DNA from: an uncultured Mycoplasmatota bacterium
GTDB lineage: Bacteria; Bacillota_I; Bacilli_A; RF39; UBA660
Length of the DNA: 20,749 nucleotides
NCBI GenBank assembly: GCA_947384645.1
Contig: CANDHX010000004.1
Coordinates: forward strand, 1 to 20,749
Direction of reading: 5' to 3'
The notes below the pieces were generated by a model. The model saw only the letters and a list, made by a program, of their open reading frames with translations, did not search any database and was not told the DNA's origin. Positions 14,332 through 20,749 of the stretch are shown in pieces (position 1 is the first letter of the stretch; every line of letters starts with the position of its first letter). A program made the position numbers and the translations under genes.

Positions 14332-17178
14332 CTAGCCAACAACAAAGTTAGCACTTGTCAGTTTAGGACCATTAGAAGTATCAATTGACCACTGCTGCAA
14401 CGAAGTATTGCCAACTTTTATTTTTATATCACTTGGAACATAGTTAAACATAAACTCACGGGTTGTAACAGAAGATACATTAAAATTGGAAATATTAAGC
14501 GAATTTAAAGCCTTACATTGTGCAAACATATAGCTCATATCAGTAACCTTACTAGTATTAAACCCACTCAAATCTAACGAATTAATTTGGTCTAAATTTT
14601 GAAACATTGCTGCCATATTAGTAACATTACTTGTATTAAATTTTTCTAACCCTTTTATGCTTATCAAATCGCTTGATTCATGATCGCCATCTTTAACACT
14701 TCCAGCAAACATGAAGGACATGTCTGTAACATTAGAAGTATCAAAACTACTTATATCTAGACTAGTTAGTCTCTTACATTCTCCAAACATAGAATTCATA
14801 TCAGTAACTTTACTCGTATTAAAGTTGCTCATATCTATTACTGTTATATTATTACAACCACTAAATAATCCCTTCATATTAGTAGTATTTCCTGTATCAA
14901 AAGTACTTAAATCTAATGTAGTTAAATTACGACAGTTTTGAAACATATAACTCATATCTACAACTTGACTTGTATCTAAATCATTTAAAACGATTGAAGT
15001 TAATTTACTACAACCATCAAACATAAAGCTCATATTAGTAACTTGACTTGTATCAATATTGCTTAAATTTATTGAACTTAACGAACTACATCCAGAAAAC
15101 ATACCAGACATATCGTTTACTTTACTCGTGTCAAGACTACTTAAATCTATAGATGTTAAACTAGTTGATCCACTGAACATTCCTGCCATATTAGTTGTTT
15201 TGCTCGTATTTAAATTTTCTAATCCAACTATACTCTGTAGATTGGTAAACCCAGCAAAAAATAATGTGCAGTAAGTATGAGCAACTATTTCGTCAGCGGC
15301 TTGTATGTATGCAGTATATTTTGTGCTATCATCATTATTTGTTACTAAATAACACATCACCCCACCATACTGATAAGCAGATATATCATATGTATATTTG
15401 GCATTTTCTTTAGGTTTTAATTCTGTTTCAAATACTATTGATGTAACATCGTTTTTATGCGCCCATAACTTTTCGTTGTAATTTATAGATGTTACAGCCA
15501 TCATCTGATTGACTTTTACCCAATTTGCAACAAGAATAAAGTCTTCAGTCTCAGTTACAATAGTATCTGCACCTACACTTGAAGAAACACCGTTTTCCAC
15601 ATAGAGAGAATATCCTTGAAAGAGATAACCGTCTCTTTTTGGTATTGGAAGTGTTCCTATCGGTTCGTTATAGGTAACTATTTTACTAGTTGCTTCTACT
15701 TCCTTACCATTTTCATTAAATGAACCTCCATTTGCAAAGAATGTCGCACTCATAGTTTTTGGAGTGTAGTTTGCAGTTGCCGAAGCATTTGATAAACCCA
15801 TCGCTATTTCTGAACCGTTTATAGTTGCTCCTGTCACAGTCCAATTTGTAAAATTATATCCAGTCTTAGTAGGAGTTGGCAATATCTTTTTTTGCTCATA
15901 ATATAACTCTTCTATGGTACTCCCCTCATATGTTCCACCATTTGTATCTACTGTCAATGTATATTTATATCTATCATAGTTATAGTCAATTCTATTTTTG
16001 ACTGGTGGGTATGCTATTTCTGCTCGAATTGTCATAGGCTTTACCATAGGACTTGTAAATCCGGTATATGTCTTTATATCTGGATATATAGTTGTATTAA
16101 ATGTCGCTTCTCCTTCATCGGTGTCTGCATCTACCAAGGTATATCCATTTCCATCAGTATTCATTTTATTATGATAGACTATATATTTATAATTATTTAT
16201 TACAAAATTAGGTGTAATCGCTATATCTTTATCATCTGTTATAGTTATACTGTTATCTTCAATGATACCCCCTGTAGAACTCCATCCTGTAAAGGTATGC
16301 CCTTCTTTTTCTAGAACTTCTCCTAAATCATATGTTTTCCCATATTCGACTTCTAATGTATCATAGGATGATACTCTATCGATTGTCATTTGATATTTAT
16401 TTGGAGTCCACTTAGCTTTCAATATTGTATTCGATATTCCCATTGAAAATGTCGTTCCATCTATTTCTGATGACACTCCATTTATATCCCATCCAGAAAA
16501 TGTGTAGCCAGTTCGTTGAGGATTTTCTATTATCATCGACTCATCGTTTTTTAATCTATACTCCTGTACTCCAATAAAACCTTTCCATTCTCCTCCGTTT
16601 GGGCTGATACTCAATACATAGTTTCTATATTTTTGAGGTGCCCCTACATTAAATTTTGTATTGAATACTGCCTTAATATCTGGAGTCTGATCGAAGTCTC
16701 TATCGTTTAGAGTTATCTCTAAATTATAATAATAAGTCTCTCCAGAAGGTACAGATATTTCACTTGCCAGTGGTCTACTTACTGGTATATCCGAAGTTGG
16801 TATACTTGTTTCTGGCACTATTTTTTTGTACTCACCATTCTCGGTTTCGCTGCACGATAAACTGTACGTTAAACTTGTGTCTAAATAAGTATTTACTAAT
16901 ACATCCCAATCTAAACTTAACGATGCCTCAAGCGAACCAGTATTTTCTATCAAGAACTGCTTTGTGACCTTTTCTCCTAAGCTTAATTGGGCTACTATAC
17001 CGTTATTCCTATCTGCAAATCTCAAAGCCATTGTTCCCATACTTAAATCTGCTGTATGTTTTGTCAATGTGTTAGCAATACTTGGTGCAAAGGCATATAC
17101 TGCTATTACTCCCACAAATACTATGGTCAGCATACACATTATGAGAGCAATCTTTTGTTTTTTACTAAATTTTCTCAT
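14332..17178 (-). CDS. InlB-repeat/BspA-like leucine-rich repeat surface protein
   Basis: A 948-residue exported protein, probably an adhesin. An N-terminal hydrophobic helix (about 10-32) acts as signal or anchor. Residues 40-180 form a camelysin/TasA-like domain (MALRFADRNNGIVAQLSLGEKVTKQF, IENTGSLEAS). From about 185 to 560 there are InlB-type (Listeria-Bacteroides) repeats with repeated GYTFSGW/GYNFTNW/GYLFQGY and ANW/AKW ends. From about 645 to 915 there are roughly ten BspA-like DUF285 leucine-rich units of about 24 residues (FDTSKVTDMSYMF pattern); the seventh has an insertion. There is no LPXTG sortase signal, so retention would rely on the N-terminus. Its first 480 residues parallel the upstream neighbour, from which it is 63 bases away. 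GGAG lies 13 bases before the ATG; the spacing is long. The repeat half lacks TCGA. Confidence 0.85.
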   Translation of the reverse strand: MRKFSKKQKIALIMCMLTIVFVGVIAVYAFAPSIANTLTKHTADLSMGTMALRFADRNNGIVAQLSLGEKVTKQFLIENTGSLEASLSLDWDVLVNTYLDTSLTYSLSCSETENGEYKKIVPETSIPTSDIPVSRPLASEISVPSGETYYYNLEITLNDRDFDQTPDIKAVFNTKFNVGAPQKYRNYVLSISPNGGEWKGFIGVQEYRLKNDESMIIENPQRTGYTFSGWDINGVSSEIDGTTFSMGISNTILKAKWTPNKYQMTIDRVSSYDTLEVEYGKTYDLGEVLEKEGHTFTGWSSTGGIIEDNSITITDDKDIAITPNFVINNYKYIVYHNKMNTDGNGYTLVDADTDEGEATFNTTIYPDIKTYTGFTSPMVKPMTIRAEIAYPPVKNRIDYNYDRYKYTLTVDTNGGTYEGSTIEELYYEQKKILPTPTKTGYNFTNWTVTGATINGSEIAMGLSNASATANYTPKTMSATFFANGGSFNENGKEVEATSKIVTYNEPIGTLPIPKRDGYLFQGYSLYVENGVSSSVGADTIVTETEDFILVANWVKVNQMMAVTSINYNEKLWAHKNDVTSIVFETELKPKENAKYTYDISAYQYGGVMCYLVTNNDDSTKYTAYIQAADEIVAHTYCTLFFAGFTNLQSIVGLENLNTSKTTNMAGMFSGSTSLTSIDLSSLDTSKVNDMSGMFSGCSSLSSINLSNIDTSQVTNMSFMFDGCSKLTSIVLNDLDTSQVVDMSYMFQNCRNLTTLDLSTFDTGNTTNMKGLFSGCNNITVIDMSNFNTSKVTDMNSMFGECKRLTSLDISSFDTSNVTDMSFMFAGSVKDGDHESSDLISIKGLEKFNTSNVTNMAAMFQNLDQINSLDLSGFNTSKVTDMSYMFAQCKALNSLNISNFNVSSVTTREFMFNYVPSDIKIKVGNTSLQQWSIDTSNGPKLTSANFVVG

Positions 17179-17241
17179 CTCTTATACTTTTCTCCTTCTT
17201 TAATTAAAGTCTTTTAAAAGTAGACTAAATATTCAAAGTGG

Positions 17242-19626
17242 CTACAATTGAGATCCATAATTGTGGGTAAGAATGTTATCTTTAGTTACAAAATAATTGT
17301 GATGTTTTTCTGTTTCAAAATTATAAACTGTTTGATTTTCTTCAATAGTTTCTATGGAAATAATTTTAATATCATTCTTTTTAGAATCTCTTAAGTAATC
17401 TCCAACCTCGAATTTTCCAATAGGCTTCCATGTTTCATTTATGGCATCGTAGAAAGGATGCATTTTTGTAACCTTTATATCTGTTTTATCTTCAAGAATA
17501 ACTCTCAAGTACTCGTCTGCTGTATGTACCATTGTCTTCTTTATAATATCTATTTCTATTTCTTTTGTTTTTTCATTATATGAGTATACTTTATCTCCCG
17601 CTTTTAAGTCTTGTATTTCTTTATATCCATTTGGTGTGTAAATTAAAGTTCCTTTTAAGAAACAAACTCGAATATATTCATAGTAAGCATATAGTGCGTG
17701 ATTATTCGTCTTTGCTACAATTGTACTTGATGTCACTTGATTTCCACCACTAGGTGCGTCGTACCAACCATGAAATCTCCATGCCCAGCCTCCATCATCA
17801 GTATAGAAATAAGTTGAAGATGATATTTCTGGAAGAGTTCCATATGTTTCTCCTACATTCACAGTTATAGTCTTAGTTTTTACTGTATTATTTTCAAACC
17901 AACCTCTTCCGCCACCAACTACAGACATAGAAGTATTATATGGTTGATTATCAGCATACAAAGTCACTGTTACTGCATTCCTCTCCCAATGAGCAAAAAG
18001 TGTTTGATTTCCAGTTATTGTTACATTCGTATTATTTGTAATTTGTGAACCACCTGTTTGAGATGTATACCATCCTAAAAATTTATATCCAGTATACGTT
18101 GGTGTTGGAAGATCTCCATATTTTGCATTGTATGTTACAGTTTTACTCTGTGTTCCCACTGAGCCACCGTTTGCATTAAATATTACACTAAATGTCTTTG
18201 GTGTATAGTTTGCTGTTACTGTAGATGCCGAAGCTCCCATTGTTACTTCTTTTCCGTTTAAAGTTGCATCCCCTGTTAAAGTCCAATTAGCAAAATTGTA
18301 TCCTAATGGTGCACTTGGATCAGTTAATGTCTTTTTTTGCTCATAGTATAATTCTTCTGTAGTTGCACCTGTATAAGAGCCTCCATTTGGATTTATTGTT
18401 AGTGCATATTTATTTCTACCATAGTAGTATTCAACTTTATTTTTAACAGGTGGATATGCTGTTTCTACTTGAATAGTTAATGACTGTCCTATGGGACTCG
18501 TAAAACCTGTATATGTTTTTACAAGTGGATTTACTGCTGTATTGTAAGCTGCTTCTCCTTCATCAGTGTCAGCATTTACTAATGTATATCCTTCTCCACT
18601 AACGTTCATTTTCTTATGATAAACTATATATTTATAATTATTTACTACATATGTTGGTGTAACTGTTATATCTTTATCATCCGTTATAGTTATGCTGTTT
18701 CCTTCTATAGTTCCACCTGTTATGTTCCATCCTGTAAATGTGTATCCTTCTTTTTCTGGTGGTATTCCTAAGTCGTAAGTACCACCGTATTCGACTGTTT
18801 TAGTTTCTTCTACTCCATTTCTATTTATTGTTAATGTATGTTTATTTACTTCCCATTTTGCTGTTAGAATCGCATCACTTATTCCCATTGAAAACGTCGT
18901 TCCATTTAATTCGTATGCTACTCCATTTATGTTCCATCCTGTAAACGTATAACCTACTCTTGTCGGATTATCTATTTCCATCGTTTGGTCATTCTTAAGT
19001 TGATATTCTTGAGTTCCCGTAAACTCTTTCCAATTTCCGCCATTTGGATTTATTCTTAGATTGTAGTATCTATATCTACTTGGAGCGCCTATATTAAATT
19101 TAGTACTTAATGATGCCTCTAAATCCGAAGTTTGGTCGAAGTCTGTTGGATTTAATGTTATTTCCAAATTGAAGTAATATGTTCCATTTGCCGGTACTGA
19201 TACTTCACTTGCCAGTAGTCTTTTTACGGGTATATCTGATGTTGGCATGTTCGTTTCAGCAATTACTTCTTCATGTTCTCCCTCCTCTTTATCACTAAAT
19301 GTAAGTCTATATGTTAAACTGTTATCTAAGTACGTATTTACTAAGTTCTCCCAGTCTATGCTTATCGATGTCTCGACATCTCCAGTGTTTTCTACTATAA
19401 ATTTTTTTGTCACCGTTTCGTTGAAATAAAAACTTTTATTTATCCCATTATCTCCATCGTCAAATCTTAATACCATAGTTCCAGTGCTTAATTGTGCTGC
19501 TTGTTTTATTGGGTCTTTTATTTCTATTGAGAAATATGCATATGTTCCTAATATTCCTGCCAGTACTATTGTTAGTACACATAATGATATTATTATAATT
19601 CTCTTTCTCTTATTGTTTTCTTGCAT
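17242..19626 (-). CDS. InlB-repeat surface protein with C-terminal Hint (self-splicing type) domain
   Basis: A 794-residue exported protein. The N-terminal hydrophobic helix (about 9-32) ends in GTYAYFS, resembling SipW-processed camelysin signals. A camelysin-like domain (about 40-180) and several InlB-type repeats (to about 645, e.g. GYTFTGW, GYKFLGWY, FHGWYD) follow. Residues 655 to 789 form a Hint domain: nucleophile Cys655 in CFLKGTLIYTP, block B His723 in KMHPF, and block F/G VYNFETEKHHNYFV and ILTHN with His788-Asn789. Only YGSQL follows. Hint domains cleave or splice by an N-S acyl shift at the first Cys; here they could release or attach the surface part to a nucleophile. No toxin domain follows, unlike polymorphic toxins. 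AAAGGG with nine-base spacing supports ATG 19626. It is paralogous to the downstream protein. Confidence 0.87.
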   Translation of the reverse strand: MQENNKRKRIIIISLCVLTIVLAGILGTYAYFSIEIKDPIKQAAQLSTGTMVLRFDDGDNGINKSFYFNETVTKKFIVENTGDVETSISIDWENLVNTYLDNSLTYRLTFSDKEEGEHEEVIAETNMPTSDIPVKRLLASEVSVPANGTYYFNLEITLNPTDFDQTSDLEASLSTKFNIGAPSRYRYYNLRINPNGGNWKEFTGTQEYQLKNDQTMEIDNPTRVGYTFTGWNINGVAYELNGTTFSMGISDAILTAKWEVNKHTLTINRNGVEETKTVEYGGTYDLGIPPEKEGYTFTGWNITGGTIEGNSITITDDKDITVTPTYVVNNYKYIVYHKKMNVSGEGYTLVNADTDEGEAAYNTAVNPLVKTYTGFTSPIGQSLTIQVETAYPPVKNKVEYYYGRNKYALTINPNGGSYTGATTEELYYEQKKTLTDPSAPLGYNFANWTLTGDATLNGKEVTMGASASTVTANYTPKTFSVIFNANGGSVGTQSKTVTYNAKYGDLPTPTYTGYKFLGWYTSQTGGSQITNNTNVTITGNQTLFAHWERNAVTVTLYADNQPYNTSMSVVGGGRGWFENNTVKTKTITVNVGETYGTLPEISSSTYFYTDDGGWAWRFHGWYDAPSGGNQVTSSTIVAKTNNHALYAYYEYIRVCFLKGTLIYTPNGYKEIQDLKAGDKVYSYNEKTKEIEIDIIKKTMVHTADEYLRVILEDKTDIKVTKMHPFYDAINETWKPIGKFEVGDYLRDSKKNDIKIISIETIEENQTVYNFETEKHHNYFVTKDNILTHNYGSQL

Positions 19627-19647
19627 ATAAAAAAGCCCTTTCTTCCG

Positions 19648-19710
19648 CCGGACTTCTTTTTTATCCGGACTTCTTTTTTATCCGGACTTCTTTTTTATCC
19701 GGACTTCTTT
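19648..19710 (-). repeat. 17-bp tandem repeat in the 5' leader (about 3.7 copies)
   Basis: Plus-strand unit CCGGACTTCTTTTTTAT at 19648-19664, 19665-19681 and 19682-19698 is exact; a fourth copy breaks off after 12 bases at 19710. Each unit contains a CCGGA/TCCGG element able to pair with its neighbour. It ends about 20 bases before the start codon, next to the ribosome binding site, so copy number could alter expression. Confidence 0.9.
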
Positions 19711-19733
19711 AAGTGTTACTATTAAAGCCTGCC

Positions 19734-19766
19734 ACTTGACTACACTTCTTGTCAAGTCTTTTTTTT
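19734..19766 (+). terminator. Orphan plus-strand intrinsic terminator
   Basis: ACTTGAC (19734-19740) and GTCAAGT (19751-19757) form a 7-bp stem with a ten-base loop, followed by C and eight T. It has textbook form on the plus strand, but no plus-strand gene precedes it. It could end an antisense RNA or simply be a leader hairpin on the minus transcript. Confidence 0.5.
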
Positions 19767-19819
19767 CAATGTTTTGAAAATATTTTGACTTACATGTTAG
19801 ATTACTACTTTCTATGTTT

Positions 19820-19848
19820 ATTCTAACAAAATTTGATTTCTTTTTCAA
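19820..19848 (-). promoter_or_regulatory. Sigma-A promoter of the Hint surface protein gene
   Basis: TTGAAA (-35, 19848-19843) and TAGAAT (-10, 19825-19820) are separated by 17 bases. The predicted start near 19813 leaves a leader of about 190 nt. Confidence 0.72.
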
Positions 19849-19942
19849 TATCGTACAACTCAGTTATAATACCTACAACATAATCCTTCTCTTCTTTTGT
19901 TCGTTCTTTTTTGATGGTAACATTCTATTCTTTCATTGGAAT

Positions 19943-19976
19943 TTGTTTTCCATAGTTTTATAAAAATGGGAAACAA
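19943..19976. repeat. 11-bp inverted repeat downstream of the tagA-like gene
   Basis: TTGTTTTCCAT (19943-19953) pairs with ATGGGAAACAA (19966-19976) with one non-Watson-Crick pair and a 12-base loop that is itself self-complementary. No strong T-run follows on the minus strand, so a terminator for the glycosyltransferase gene is uncertain. Confidence 0.45.
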
Positions 19977-20007
19977 TTTTAAGCATTTTGCTCAATTCTG
20001 TTTCACA

Positions 20008-20724
20008 TTATTTTTTTCTTTCTTTATAAACTTCCTTCATGAATTTAACATTGTTGTTATAAAAACGTTTTAGTCTAGAAGGCTCTCTAATAATTCTATA
20101 AAGCCATTCTAAATTCATTTTTATAAATATTTTAGGAGCTCTTTTTTTAGCACCGCTCAATACGTCGAAAGAACCACCTACCCCGACATAAATTCCTTTC
20201 CTAGCTTTTCCTATATATCTATTTATCAATTTCTCTTGTAGAGGAATGCCCAAAGCCACTAAACAGACATCCGGATTTAAAGAAACTATTTCCTCGAATA
20301 TTTTATCCTTATCGGCGACATAACCATGACTACTCCCGAGTACCTTAATACATGGATATTCGCTTTTAATGACTTCTTTTAACTTTTCCAAAACCTCGTT
20401 CTTTGCTCCAAAAAGATATAAAGTCTTTTTCTTATTGTTTAAAAGTTCCAAAATCTTTGTTGCAACATCTATCCCAGCAATTCTCTCATCGACTTCTATT
20501 CCTAATTTACGGGCACCTCTAACCACTGCAATGCCATCGGGAATTACATCGTTTGCTTCGTTTTTAATCATCTTGTAAACTTCATCATCTTCCATTGCCA
20601 ATTTAAAAGTTTCTGGGTTTGCTGTTATGATAAACTTTTTCTCATTATTATCTAAATACTTGCTCAACTTTATAAAATATTCAGATTTACTCTTTTTATA
20701 TAACATCTCAAAAAGTTCCTTCAA
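20008..20724 (-). CDS. TagA/WecG/CpsF-family glycosyltransferase
   Basis: A protein of 238 residues in the WecG/TagA/CpsF (GT26) family. TagA adds N-acetylmannosamine to undecaprenyl-PP-GlcNAc, the linkage step of wall teichoic acid; other members make other surface polymers. Family blocks seen are ITANPETFKLAMED, the catalytic-region motif DVIPDGIAVVRGARKLG, ERIAGIDVA, the nucleotide-binding-like YLFGA, GYVADKDK, PDVCLVALGIPLQEKLI, and GVGGSFDVLSGAKKRAPK followed by NLEWLYRIIREPSRLKR. The usual N-terminal ILGV segment is replaced by a short, diverged helix, so the acceptor may differ. The start is uncertain: TTG at 20724 lies five bases after AAGGTGGTGG, and GTG 20736 or ATG 20706 are alternatives. 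A frame stop at 20746-20748 shows the gene is complete within the window. Acts at the inner membrane face. Confidence 0.85.
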   Translation of the reverse strand: MKELFEMLYKKSKSEYFIKLSKYLDNNEKKFIITANPETFKLAMEDDEVYKMIKNEANDVIPDGIAVVRGARKLGIEVDERIAGIDVATKILELLNNKKKTLYLFGAKNEVLEKLKEVIKSEYPCIKVLGSSHGYVADKDKIFEEIVSLNPDVCLVALGIPLQEKLINRYIGKARKGIYVGVGGSFDVLSGAKKRAPKIFIKMNLEWLYRIIREPSRLKRFYNNNVKFMKEVYKERKK

Positions 20725-20729
20725 GAAAT

Positions 20730-20739
20730 CCACCACCTT
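20730..20739 (-). promoter_or_regulatory. Ribosome binding site AAGGTGGTGG of the tagA-like gene
   Basis: The site is five bases before TTG at 20724, matching the layout AGGTGGTG used by the iPGM-like gene. The upstream GTG codons at 20736 and 20733 are part of this site, so they are unlikely starts. Confidence 0.6.
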
Positions 20740-20749
20740 GTATAATTAA

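Larger units (their letters stand above)
19627..20007. other. Intergenic leader region of the Hint protein gene
   Basis: No gene is seen. This stretch holds a sigma-A promoter (19820-19848), a leader of about 190 nt, a 17-bp tandem repeat (19648-19710), a plus-strand terminator-like hairpin (19734-19766) and an 11-bp hairpin (19943-19976). The leader did not match a riboswitch class I know. Confidence 0.7.

Noticed and set aside
17179..17241. Separate promoter or terminator between the two surface protein genes
   Set aside because: The 63-base gap has only a weak AGTCT/AGACT hairpin and a short palindrome, with no T-run and no convincing -35/-10 pair; co-transcription is simpler.
19648..19710. 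Possible CRISPR array from regularly spaced repeats
   Set aside because: The 17-bp units are directly adjacent with no spacers, are shorter than CRISPR repeats, and no cas gene is present.
19711..19813. Riboswitch in the long leader of the Hint protein gene
   Set aside because: No conserved core of a riboswitch class I know (c-di-GMP, SAM, T-box, fluoride, guanidine) was recognisable; only simple hairpins are seen.
1..20749. Alternative genetic code (TGA as Trp), considered because of Mollicutes-like AT content
   Set aside because: Trp is encoded by TGG in the genes checked, no gene needs TGA read-through, and two left-side genes end in TGA at family-typical lengths.

Overview
The window looks like a chromosomal segment from an AT-rich Bacillota/Bacilli-type bacterium, possibly an uncultured gut Bacilli lineage. 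The evidence is low GC, standard-code genes with TAA/TAG stops on the chromosomal side, a Gram-positive style TagA glycosyltransferase, camelysin-like and InlB-repeat surface proteins, a clostridial-type glutamyl-tRNA synthetase, and a Bacillus-like tRNA-Gly(TCC). The genus cannot be fixed from sequence reading alone.

Left third (about 1-6860): horizontally acquired DNA. A plus-strand operon comes first: the 3' end of an AlbA_2/RecG-like ATP-binding regulator with a winged helix, an HD-domain phosphohydrolase, an MBL-fold hydrolase and a class I methyltransferase. It converges at a bidirectional terminator with a minus-strand mobilization module. In transcription order that module is a small unknown gene, a large serine recombinase, a TnpV-type protein and a relaxase. 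The set matches the TnpX/TnpV/mobilization logic of Tn4451-type mobilizable transposons. Two intergenic sites carry inverted repeats with a shared 14-base motif; the one just before the relaxase gene is a candidate oriT. The element abuts the terminator of tRNA-Gly. TCGA is nearly absent here (about three by eye before 6850) and very common in the genes to the right, which supports a foreign origin.

Middle (6933-14142, all minus strand): resident genes. These are tRNA-Gly(TCC) with its own promoter and terminator, tex, an unknown single-pass membrane protein, gltX, and just upstream of gltX an iPGM-family protein that has lost several metal and substrate residues.

Right (14332-19626, minus): two tandem paralogous surface proteins. 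They share an N-terminal membrane/camelysin-like region and InlB-type repeats but end differently: one in BspA-like DUF285 leucine-rich repeats, the other in a C-terminal Hint (intein/hedgehog-type) domain. The promoter-proximal gene has a leader of about 190 nt with a 17-bp tandem repeat (3.7 copies) and a plus-strand terminator-like hairpin. A TagA/WecG-family glycosyltransferase (20008-20724) closes the window.

The most unusual items are the Hint-tailed surface protein with its repeat-bearing leader, the degenerate phosphoglycerate mutase-like protein beside gltX, and the mobilization module with its candidate oriT. None of them proves a new system by itself.
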